Of a stretch of DNA of 64,000 nt, positions 22,029 to 33,094 are shown in pieces (the first letter of the stretch is position 1; every line of letters starts with the position of its first letter). This DNA is from Citrus sinensis (lineage: Eukaryota; Streptophyta; Magnoliopsida; Sapindales; Rutaceae). The position numbers and the translations under genes are program-made. The notes beneath the pieces are model-generated. The model did not search any database and was not told the origin of the DNA. It saw nothing but the letters and a program-made list of their open reading frames with translations. Location of the stretch: contig NC_068562.1 of assembly GCF_022201045.2 (NCBI RefSeq), positions 6,678,001 to 6,742,000 of the forward strand, read 5' to 3'.

Positions 22029-24652
22029 GACAGGACAGTAATTAAGAAATTAAGGAATCCTTTAATTACTTGAAGGGCTTGATGGAAGCAATATATTGCT
22101 TTGATGCTAGTCATGGTATCTGCTTTCCTCTGACTGATTCCAAGATTCATTATTACTTTGTGCAAAATTCTGTTTCTAACGAAGATATCTGTGGTTTCCT
22201 TCAAGCAATTCCATGTACTTTTTCTTTCCAAATCTCATTTTCGCTGATCCAATCTTTTATTTCTGCAAATTAACATCTTCTTTGCTGTTACGCATAGTAT
22301 ATATTCATTTTGTTTTGGGATGTTTCCTCTTCAAAATTATTGTTCGAATCCAAGAAGCCACGCATCCTCAAGAATCTTAGGTGGCTATTTCCCTCGAGTC
22401 TCCGGTCGATGCATTCCCATATTCCTTATCTTTACTTCCAGCAAAATTTTGCTTTGATGCTACTTTTAGTTCATATATATTCTTGCAATATTGCTTTTAA
22501 CTTATGATCTCAAACTCAAGTATTTGAAAGGTAAAGAAAATTCTTTTAATTTAATAAATCATGAAAATGTTAAACATTACTTGTTGCCTACTTGATTCCA
22601 ATGGCGGCAAACGTCTTAGAAGAGTAATACCCTGCAATTCAAATTGCCAGTTGAGTTCTTTCACAGAAAAAAAGAAAAAGAAAAAGAAAAAAAATTGTCC
22701 GTTGACTATAAATGATGAAGTGTTGTCTTAATATTGAATATTAATAATTTAGGAGTGCGAAAATCCTACTCAAAAGGATAAATTATAATAAAGTTCTAGT
22801 TGTTTTTTTAAAAAATCAAACAAACCAATTGTTTTTACAGTTAACCCATTAGTTAAATTCACTTGAATTTCTTTTTTTTTTTTGGGATAAATTTAATTTA
22901 TTCAAAGATTGATAATCAAATAGATAAAGCAGTACCAATAACTCATACTCTTTGCCTACTGTTTTTCAATATTGTTGAAGCAATGTTACTGTGACTTGAT
23001 GAATATTACGGAAAGTACAAGAAATACATAGAAAAGGAAGCTAAGATAATTTTTAAGAGTACTGTTAGATATTTTAATATCTCACCTAAGATGATGTGTT
23101 GTTCATTAATACATTTAGAAATTTTTAAAATTTATTTGTCACTTGAAAAATAGACACGTCACGCATCATCTAATATAAAATTTGAGATGTTTGTCGTAAC
23201 CACCAACAGCTTTGCAAAAACAAAAGTGGGATGCCAAAATAAATGTCCCAACTTCCCCCCGGTACGGTGGGGTTTGAACTCTGAAGAGGCCGATCCACTA
23301 TCGCCTTTAGCCCATAACTTCGGAGCTCAAACGTTTTATCCAAATTGTATTCGGGCTGGGCTTAGTCAGTTGGTTCAATCTAGCCAGCATGCAATTAACT
23401 GAGCCCTACATACAAGCTTTTTATGTTTTCCTGCCTGTTTCCCTATTAAATTGTTTAGAGTTATTAATCCCTTGATCATAGTTTATCACAGTTGATTTTT
23501 TTTTAATACTTATTTGAGATTCGTTGCTTCTAATTATCAATTTAATTTCTTATGGATTGATATATTTTATGAAATACGAACCTTCTAAATGATTTGCAAA
23601 TAAACAAGGAGGCAGAAGATTACAAAATACAGACACTCAAACCCAAGAAAAACCAAATATATATATACTTTGAACAATATCTAACTGATTATATCTTCCA
23701 ATATGTACAAAATTCTAATTGATTAAAAATAAATTTGTTATGTTAATTTATCATGCCCTTGTAGATGTAGACGCGATAACAAAGATAAGATTGATTATCT
23801 CTCTAATTGAAGACAATTAATGGCGATCGTTGTTGCATTAAAAACAATAATGACAATTAACAATAGTCATGATAGTCGATAAGGATGTCAACAGTTTTGT
23901 TTCATCATCTCTGGATTAATTAATCAATAGTATGTCATTGTCGAGAAATGTTTGGCAGCTTAATTATCTTCAATACTCTTATAATGACAAATTCCATCCT
24001 CTTCTTCTAGAAAGTGATTTATATAACTAATCAGTAACTAATACGAGAATTATTATAATCTAAAGTGTAGAATTAAATTAACCAAACACGACTCCTTGTA
24101 TGAGTGCTTACGTAATCAAATACTGGAACTTCCAAAATCCCACGAAATTCATGATTTCAGAAAGATGGCATTGATTATATATTATGATTTGTTTGAAATT
24201 AAGAAATACCCAAAAAGTAGAATGCATGAACCAAATATTGCAAGTCACAATACTTCAAGAATGAGCTGTTCATATTTCGTAGATATATCAATCAGTACCT
24301 TCATCATTGGACCATTTATGGATGAAGCTTCACTGGCAAAAAGATTGTGGACCTCCTTCAAAATAATGCGACTCCAAATTTTTTTCTATCCATCATTATC
24401 AAAATTGTGAATTGCTTGTTAATTTTAATTGAATTCCACATTCGAATAATCTACATTAAAACTTGTCTTTACTCACCTTTTATAATTATTTTTCCCTTTT
24501 TTTCCCTAATAATGAATCACTAATATCACTTTTGGTAGATCAATGGACAATCATGATTAATATTGTGGTTTAATAATTGGGGCTATCATAAACGTGAGGA
24601 AGACAAAACATGAAGCTTGTAAAACTGAAGGACCAAAATGTATAATTTATGT
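22029..24652. other. Upstream intergenic DNA of NLR copy B
   Basis: 22029-23975 has no counterpart in unit A, and I see no gene in it. ORFs of 60-77 codons on both strands around 22000-22500 and 23187-23402 show no recognisable motif. From about 23979 the sequence is collinear with unit A again (9838-10300, then 13583-13960), which defines the insertion points of the flanking elements. Confidence 0.55.
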
Positions 24653-24661
24653 ATAATTAAA

Positions 24662-25385
24662 GAGTGATGATATCTCCAGTCTCCACCCCACATTTTTTTT
24701 GTGAATCCACCCCATTTTCAAAAAATAATTATAAAAGTTGCACATTATTTTTAAAATTCTCAAATCAAGAAGAGCTTTAAGAATTAAGTAATTAAATCTA
24801 TCTTAACTGTTAACTCATTTTTTGCGACTTAGATTTTTTTATTATATTTGATTTTAAAGATTGCTTTGTAAAATTATGAAGAATTTGCTTTAACTTCAAT
24901 ATTTTTTCTAATTTGTACCAAACTCATTGTTTCTAATACTACTTTATTAGTATGATTATTATTATTTAATTAAATTAACATAGTGTTTTTATAGCACAAT
25001 TCTCATGTAAATCATTAGACTATCAAATTTATGCCATTTACACGCAAGGATAGTAAAATAATAATTAGCTTTCATTTAAAAATATTAGATTATAAGTCGC
25101 AAAATTAAATACCTAAATTATTAGATATAATAACTCATATTTTATGAGGGTAATTTTGCTTTTTATATCATAATAATAAAACAGTAAAATAAAAGTTATA
25201 TTAAAATTTATCATTAAAGATGGTCAAAGAACCTAAGAAAAAAAAATTAATAAAAGGATTTAATTGATTAATTGTATAAAACTTTTATTAATTTATATTT
25301 TTTAAGAATATTGTGAACCAATTGTAATTATTTTCTAGAAGTTGAGTGGATTTACAAAAATAGTGGGGTGGAAATATCCCCATCC
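24662..25385. mobile_element. Mutator-type MITE with 9 bp target duplication
   Basis: A 724 bp insertion absent from unit A (site near 13948). Flanks are a perfect 9 bp direct repeat ATAATTAAA (24653-24661 and 25386-25394). Ends are inverted: left TCTCCACCCCAC then TTTTTGTGAATCCAC, right (reverse complement) TTTCCACCCCAC then TATTTTTGTAAATCCAC. The left end has a short extra AGTCTCC repeat. The inside is AT-rich with no ORF. Nine-base duplications are characteristic of the Mutator superfamily. Confidence 0.82.
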
Positions 25386-25913
25386 ATAATTAAATAGGCA
25401 TAATTTCAATTAAGTCCCTATCTTTCCCTTGTGGCATTTTACCGATTATCATAATCAACAAAAGACTGTATCTTTTGTTTTTAATGAAAAAGAAAATTAG
25501 AAAGTTGAAAGTTGCTCCCATGGTTATCTTATTACAAATTGTTTTAAAATAAAATTTTCATGTTAAAAAGGTTTAAAAAAAGAGGAAAAGGAGGAGATCG
25601 TAATTAGAATCAATTATGGAAAATTTCGATCAAAGAGTGATAATAATAATGATATTATTTAATTATTGGGTCCCAATAAAAAATATATATACTACAATTG
25701 CTATTTGTGCAATAACCTATAAAATATGAAAAGAGGACAAAGTAGACGTGTCAGCTTCTGATGCCGCCACACGTGTGCACTAGGACCAAAACCCTAGTTC
25801 TTGTTGTCTTTTATTTGGTCTCTTCCTGTTGGTTTGCTTTTTGATGCATCATTTTATGGAAGTTTCTTTGGACGCTGGCCAAAGTAATTTGACTCATCAA
25901 GTGGCTCAATGAT

Positions 25914-27139
25914 CTAAGTCAATTTATAATCTTCTCTCTTTTTGACCCAAATTGGCATCCTTCTCTTCATTCTTACAGTGGGAAAGTTGACAACTGTATC
26001 TTCCTCAGCCACCCACCTGCATTTCAATTAACAAAAATCAAACCATGTAATCTTCGCCATATTGAATTGTCAACATTTAAAAAAAAAAGCAGTCAAATAA
26101 TGAGGGTTTGACCAATCAGATAATTTTTTTTCTGAAACCCTAGCATACCCTAATTTTCTATATTATTAATGGTATAGGGCTAATCTATATAATATATAAT
26201 AACCCTAGCCTAGCTGGTTTTATAATGGATTTTGACCAGTCAAGGTTCCTTGAACATGCCAGTTTAATCGACAGGTGAACTACAAATTAGATGGCACACA
26301 ATGAATATATACACAGGGAACCATTCAATATGCTGTCAATGATAAGATTATAATATGAGGTACACATCACTCGTTAAGTATACTAATAATTAAAGCAATA
26401 AATAGAAAGGATCTTTTTATGACTGGGTCTGAATTTTTCACTTACAAGCTGAAAGTGGGTAACATTTGGTGTGTGTTGCTAGGATTTGGCATTTTCTCAC
26501 ATACACATAAGAGTAGTTGACCCACTTGGAAAATGAAATACAGAGGAAAATGTGAAATCTACAGCTCTTGCTAGCAAGTTTATAGGTCACATGTGTCATT
26601 AATATTGAGGAAGGTGCACGTTTGGAAGCAAGTATTGAGACATCTTTCATGTGAAATATATATAAGTTAGTTAATTTGGTTACCTGAATTGAGTAACAAG
26701 GTGGTGCAGGAAGATGGAAGCTTCGAGCCTGGCCAAGTCAAGACCAGGGCATAGTCTTTGTCCACCTCCAAATGGAGTAAAGCTGCTGTTGCTTATGTCT
26801 TTATTGTCCTGTGAGTTCCACAAATTAATCCAAAATTTAAGTAGAATCTCAAATTAAAACAACCCGAAAAATAAAGAGGGTTAAATTCTGGCTACTTACT
26901 TGCCACCTCCATGGATTGAATTGGTAAGGCCAGTCGTAGTTACTTTCATCAAGATGAACAGATCTAAAATATGCAAAAAAGCACCATCCTTTTGGTATTA
27001 GATACCCTTTTATCTCAATGTCTCTCATGGCCTTTCTCATCACACCAATTATAATATTTCCCATTCTTAGAGTTTCTGTAATCACCTGTTTAAAAATCAA
27101 TGTTATATATACGTACAATAATTAACATGAGGTAATTAA

Positions 27140-27188
<49 letters not shown>

Positions 27189-29530
27189 CTTACATTTTGT
27201 GTAAAAGGTAAAGATAAGTAATCACTCCAAGCTAATGGCTCTCCAAGCTGAGCTTTGAGTTCTTTTAACTTGATGTTCTCATCCTGATGAGATCATATAA
27301 AGAATGGAAAATGAATGGTTAATAATTAATGGATAATAGTACAACAATGAATAATGATAGCCACACATGATATTACATAGTAAGAGCAACAATAAGGATC
27401 AAAATATGAATAGGTCATCTTGCCCCAAAATTGAAAACTATACATTTTTTGTTGACAAATAGGCCCCGCTTATATTGTACTGTTCTAGTTTTCTTTGATG
27501 AGGTATACTATAGCTTTCCGCTGTGGCTATACTAAAAAAGGAGGGCAAAACCTAGAAATTGAATGCTTATCTCACTGTTCTACTCACGTGTAAAATGACA
27601 AGAAAACCAACAATGACATAATGATAGTAAATGCAAACAAAAGCAAAACATTTAGTAAATGTTTGGCCGCAAAAAAATCCACGTAGCTAGCTGAGTCCAA
27701 TCACGGCATCAAATATGAAGCTTCTTACTTATAATCAATGACACATTGACACTGACATTTAAAAAAAAAAACTATAATTCTGCCGATTAATAATAATAAG
27801 TCCAAAAAGAAAAGAACAAGACTATACCGTCAATTGCTGAAGAGCAGCAGGGTAATCGGAGAGATATTTTACAGCAAGAGTCATCAGAACAGGCACTGAA
27901 TCCTCCCCTGGAATCATCATATCAATCATATTATCTGCTATTAAATCATCCGTTAATGGCTGATCACTTGCATTGTTCATCATCAACACATCGATAACAT
28001 CTTTAGGTACATTAATATTAGACATGCCACCATCCCTCTTAGATTGAATAATCTCTTGTATCAACCTAGCCATCTTCTTCTTTGCCTGAAAATCAAAATA
28101 AAAATTTTCAACCCATATGCGTGCATATGGCCGCCCATATTAGTTAATTTAATTTCCATTTAATTTGACTTGCCTGTAATGACCTATAAAGTTGGCTACC
28201 AGGAATATTAACAGGTAAAGACATGAGGCCAGAGATAAATTCTTGGAACTGTTTTTTGAGAATCTCCATTTGTTCACCTGGATCCAAGTTAATCAATGCT
28301 TTGACAAGTACTTGAAATGCAATCTGCAGAGGCACAAAAAGAGTATTTTTCTTTTCTCAGTAACTTTTGAAAAGTACTATGTGACATAATTATTATGGAT
28401 CAAAATTTCCCAGACAACATGATTCATGCAAAATTATTATGAACCCCATAGACAACTGCCTTTGTTTTACTTAACCCAAAAAAAAAAGGAAGAAAATAAA
28501 ATAGCAAATAAAACCTAAGTAGAAGCCAGAGATAAAATTCAAACTTCAATGACTTCTTTTCACAAGATGGGGGGCCTGGGGAAAAAAGAGATGAAAAGAG
28601 AGAGAGTTGTCGTTTATCTTTTGTCTATATGGGGACTTTTAATTTACTTTCCCATAAAACTTAGAATGAAAAAGAAGAAGCCAAAGAAAGAGTTGACACA
28701 TATTTTGTTTTATCATCCGATCGTACTCTACAGCGGAATCTAAGATAGAACAATTTCAAACTTCAAGAATTATATTAGAGTTGAATATCTTCAAATTTCA
28801 AATACTAATAATAATAATAATAAGAGTAGAGAGATTTTTACATTTTTGGATTCATCCTGAATGTAAATGGGCTGATCTTGCATCCAGTTCTCCATTGATT
28901 TGTGAATATATTTCTCCATGTCTCTAGTGATTTGAGCTTTGAGGTCAGCGGATTTGAAGAAAGATCCTATTAGTCCATGGATTCTCCTTTGCAAGCCTCC
29001 ATTGATGAGCAAAATAGAGGACTTTCCCATTAACTCAGTGAGTGATTTTGGATAAAATGGCACAAAAGCCTTTGCATCACTTTGTAGAACAAATTTGCTC
29101 ACTTCTGCATCTGTTGATACTATAGTTGGTGTCCCAAAAATATGTGACTTGAACACCTTACCATACCTAATAATTTAAAAACCACATATTATTTATCAAA
29201 ATATGGGGGAAAAAAACTAAGAAGAAGAGAAAAACAAAATCAACATATGGTGTGTTTATGTTAATTCACTTACATGCAACGGCGCTTGTCCATGAAACTT
29301 TCAGGGCGGTCAGTTAAAGCACAAGAAATGAACTCTAAGGATTCTCCAACGATGGGCCAACCAAGAGTGCCTAAAGGAAGCTGCCCATGGCCATGGCTAT
29401 GGCTTTGGCTTGTGAATGATCTTCTTCTTGATCTTGATGATGATGGTGATGATGATCTGAGATATAGAATTAAAGTGGAGAAAAAGCTTGCTGCCGCTGT
29501 TAGGAACAAAATCAGCAATAAATTGTCCAT
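25914..29530 (-). CDS. CYP90D1: Cytochrome P450 CYP90D1-like, brassinosteroid C-23 hydroxylase
   Basis: Endoplasmic reticulum P450 of the CYP90 family. CYP90D1 and its sister CYP90C1 hydroxylate C-23 of 22-hydroxylated sterol intermediates in brassinosteroid synthesis. Eight exons joined in phase: 29530-29274, 29166-28842, 28323-28174, 28085-27828, 27283-27194, 27085-26900, 26808-26684, 26016-25914, giving 497 aa. It has an N-terminal membrane anchor ([17 protein letters not shown]), a proline-rich hinge ([13 protein letters not shown]), an I-helix region around [14 protein letters not shown], the ExxR in TETLRMG, and the haem loop [11 protein letters not shown]. The sequence fits CYP90D1 better than CYP90C1 (for example [11 protein letters not shown] and [21 protein letters not shown]). 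Intron 3 appears to use a GC donor (CAG/GCAAGT). Intron 5 holds a TA microsatellite. A broken copy of exon 4 lies at 15134-15466. Confidence 0.93.
27143..27187. repeat. TA microsatellite in CYP90D1 intron 5
   Basis: About 22 uninterrupted TA units directly upstream, in plus coordinates, of the exon 5 donor. Similar but shorter TA runs occur at about 38817-38840 (RH20 intron 8) and 52799-52823 (upstream of the TFIIIC gene). Confidence 0.9.
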
Positions 29531-30269
29531 TATAATTAATTGGCTAAATTCACTAATCTTAAACTGCCTGTCCGCACGCACGCACGGCCTCTTTCTTTGT
29601 TCACTCTTATAGATGCTTAATCAAAATCAATCACGCATCATAAGTACTGACTATGGCCATGACGACAAAGCTTTCTTTTCTTTTTATATATGAATGTGCA
29701 TGTGTACGTGCACGCGTGGGTATGGAGAGAAAGAAAGAGAGAAGATGATTTTATAAAGTTTTGGAGTTAGTTTATGTGTTATTTATAATGAGAAAGAGAG
29801 AATGTTTATTTATTGTACGGGCGGAGTGGCATGATTAAAAGCATAAATTATATAATTAATGTCTTGGTTTTTATGGCCATTATTTGAGTTACTTACAGCT
29901 TACACGGCAAAGAAGTTTTTCACCTTGCCTTTACGCCCAAAAAATGATTAGGTTTAAAAGGGTAATTTTAGAAATGTACTTAGTTAAAGCCGAAAAATGG
30001 GCCGCTTTGATACATAAAGAACAACACGATTGTAACCCACCAATTTCAAGTTCTAATGGAATTGAGGCGATGTGGTTTGAAGCTATTAACGGTAAAATAA
30101 ACAATAAATGAATGTTTAGCGTTCAAATTTTTTAAGTTGTATAAAAACGAATTATTAAGGATAATGTAAATTTTTCATGAAATAGTTAGTACTTAAATTA
30201 ATTTAACTTTTCAAGTATAATTTTGCACGCACTTGATGAACAACAAATTTTTTATCAATAAATCTTAAT
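29531..30269. other. CYP90D1 promoter region
   Basis: About 740 bases upstream of the P450 start, no gene. It has GCACGCACGCACGG (29574-29587) close to the start, then a GTGCATGTGTACGTGCACGCGTGG purine-pyrimidine stretch near 29697-29719, and G/A-rich GAGAGAAAGAAAGAGAGAAG next to it. I could not name a TATA box with confidence. Confidence 0.45.
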
Positions 30270-31016
30270 TAGGCCTAGGCATTGGATATGATTTGAATAG
30301 ATCTGAATCATTCGATCCAATTCAATCCATACAAATTAGGATCGGATTTGGATTTTGCTTCAAATTTGAGTGGATATGATTTGTGTCGTCTAATCAAATT
30401 TGATCAAATTCGGGTCGATCTGAATAATCCGATCATAGTTACACCAGTGCTATTAAAAAAGAAAAAAGAACATATAAAAGCATAAAGCCACAAACGTAAA
30501 AATTCCTAATTTCATATAGTTCTAAACCAGCATTAGCCATTAACCCACGTAAAGTTTTCACCTTCTTCATCATTATCACCCACTTCTCTGTTTCGTTTTC
30601 GCCTTGAAAAGCCACCAACTGGGCTTTCCTATTCTTTCTTTGCTGCTTGTTCTTCGTCCTCCTCCTCGTTCGAGGATAGTGTCTTAGCAGCTAACGATAT
30701 TGAAGAGAAAGATGCCGGCTAAGCTGGGTACTCCACTGGCTTCAATGAGTTTTGTCTCAAAGAGAGGTGAAAAGAGATGAGGTCGAAAATGTGAGAGATG
30801 GCTTTTATCCAAAATTTGAACTCATCTGAACCGATTTGAATTTGAATTTATCTAAAATATTCATCCGATCTAAATTTGATATAATTCAGATAAGATCAGA
30901 TTGAATTAGATTTGAGGTTCGAATTGGAATCATATGGATTTTTTCCTAATCTGAATTATATGAAATCCAATCGGATTCTTCTGAATCCGATTATAATATG
31001 AACTTACACAACCCTA
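30270..31016. mobile_element. hAT-like non-autonomous element
   Basis: Ends are an imperfect inverted pair: left TAGGCCTAGGCATTGGATA, right reverse complement TAGGGTTGTGTAAGTTCA. Flanks are 8 bp repeats with one mismatch, ATCTTAAT (30262-30269) and ATTTTAAT (31017-31024). Both subterminal regions, of roughly 180 bases, are dense in GATTTGAAT, CGGATT and AATCCGAT-type words in opposite orientations, as in hAT transposase-binding arrays. The centre (about 30480-30800) is different, less repetitive sequence, possibly captured host DNA, with no recognisable protein. Confidence 0.7.
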
Positions 31017-33094
31017 ATTTTAATGTATTAGAAGTAGTATTCAAATTATTATTATCTTTTTTAAGAGCCTTGTTGTCAAGGTATATTTTTGGTGCAACCA
31101 ATATCTTGACACCAAAGGTATCATATTTTCTTTTGAAACGTATACACAAGTGGATAATGTCTAAATCAATTGTAATAATATATAAATCAGTTTTAACTTC
31201 CTATCTTGTCGAGAATTTGAACTCGAATACTTAACTAAAGAAAACTTCATGAAAATCACTTAGTTGAGCTCGTGGAGGTAAACATGAATCTAGTCATTAA
31301 CATAAGAAATAAAAAAAAATGAAAAGAAAAGTATTGTTTATAGTAACATGAACCAAATAATTGTAACAAAGAAGTAGAAAATTATTATGGTGTTTATGAT
31401 AAGCCTGTTATCTTTTGCATATAATTTTATATACATTTTCAGAGGAGAGATCAATGAAACCCCCACAAGTCCATGATTGATGATTGTATCATGTCACATT
31501 AGCTTTGAGGAGTCCCCCCACCCCATTGCAGCAGATGTAGCTGTTGTGGCCTCGTGCATTCACGTGATACTCAATAAATCCAACAACAATTCTCCATCAT
31601 CATCTTCATCTCTCTGCCCGCGCCTTTGTCCCTCTCTCTCTTTCCACTCAAATTATGATCCAATCCACACATGCAATTTCTCTAGTAACATACATAGAAA
31701 ATATTAAACACTAAGCCAACCTCTCATGTTACTTTCATTCCCCATCCTCTCTCATTTTATATACAAGACTCCACATGGCTTCATCTCTCTTTAACCAAAA
31801 ATACTCTTAATTTATACAAACCTCTACTTGACCAAATGGGTTGTCATAATTGTCAAAATTTATTGCATTTCACTTTGTTAAGATAAAAGGAGACTTGAAA
31901 AAAAAAAGTATTTTTTAGCTTCAAAATAAAAGAAAACCAAAAATTGATTCTTTGACTGTTGTCACCAAAATAATATGTAAATCTCACAAGTGGTCCATTT
32001 TTCTTGATTGCCCAAATGTATTCTATTGTTTAGTTCCATTCACTTAGCTCTCCTTTTTGCTCTTTGTTCAAACTACCTAACTTATGATTAAGCATCTCAT
32101 TATAAAATTTTGATAATTTAATGAAATATCATCATTGCATCAAATTATTCGGCTGATCACCTTTTGGCTCTCTCTTGTATAGTATTTAAGAATCCAAGAG
32201 GATATTCTGGATATAGTTCCATATATAATCTTTCAAAAGCTTTGATTTTGGAGATCTCGGAGTGTCTATATATTATATGTTGTTAAATTTTAGTATAATA
32301 AGGAGATTTTTGAGGGACATGAAACACAATTGGGGATTGGAATAGCACCCTTTCGGTACTTCAGATTATAAGTTGGATTTTAAGACCCTCCGAGTTGTAT
32401 GTGGACTGTATTTAAGTAATATTTGGGTGTCCACATCCTTTTTGGAAATTGTGCACGTTTCCCCAAGGATCATGTGAAAGTCAGAATATATTCATTTTAG
32501 AATTTTATAAAATTGGCCTGCAAACGAAGAAGGAAGTTCTCTTCCAATGAAAATGATGTTAGAGAAAGGAACAAAACTTATGGAAAAAAACAAATATCAT
32601 ATTCAAACCCCATGTGCATTGAGGGAATACTAAAGATGAAAGGCAACCTCATGGCTTTTTGTTTTCTACTTCCTGGTATAGAAGAAAACCTAATGCTGCT
32701 GTTTCTTGTTAAATTGTATCAAGTGAATGTTCGGTTTGGCCATTCTGTCAGATATTTTGTTCTCACTTTGGCCATTTCAAATGGCTCCCGCAACCATGAT
32801 GAAACAACTTCAAATTTCCTAAAGGGGTATACATATATGACCTCTTATTAACTTTATTGAAGATCATCAAAATTTAGGCTGATGCCAAGAACACTACCAT
32901 CATACCAAAATTGAAGCAACAACGAATTATAAAACTTCTTAAGCAGATGATAGACGTGAATAATTCCATCTAGAAGGCAGATATTATGTATTGCAAAACT
33001 GAATTTGATGTTCAGAAACAGGAGAAGCATACTGTTTCATCAACATATGAGCAATCCACTCCTGGTATCCCTAAGTTAGTAAACATGCAATCAG
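31017..33094. other. Intergenic DNA, no gene recognised
   Basis: About 2 kb between the hAT-like element and the 3' end of the membrane-protein gene. The longest ORF (32513-32851, plus) has no codon pattern or motif I trust. A pyrimidine-rich stretch lies at 31585-31645. I see no RNA gene. Confidence 0.5.

Noticed and set aside
23187-23402. 71-codon plus ORF with locally higher G and C content
   Set aside because: No recognisable family, no splice partners, and no counterpart in unit A.
29274-29612. Plus-strand ORF of 112 codons over CYP90D1 exon 1
   Set aside because: Antisense of the P450 membrane anchor and hinge, with no independent support.
32513-32851. 112-codon plus ORF upstream of the membrane-protein gene
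   Set aside because: No motif, poor coding character and isolated. I treat it as intergenic.
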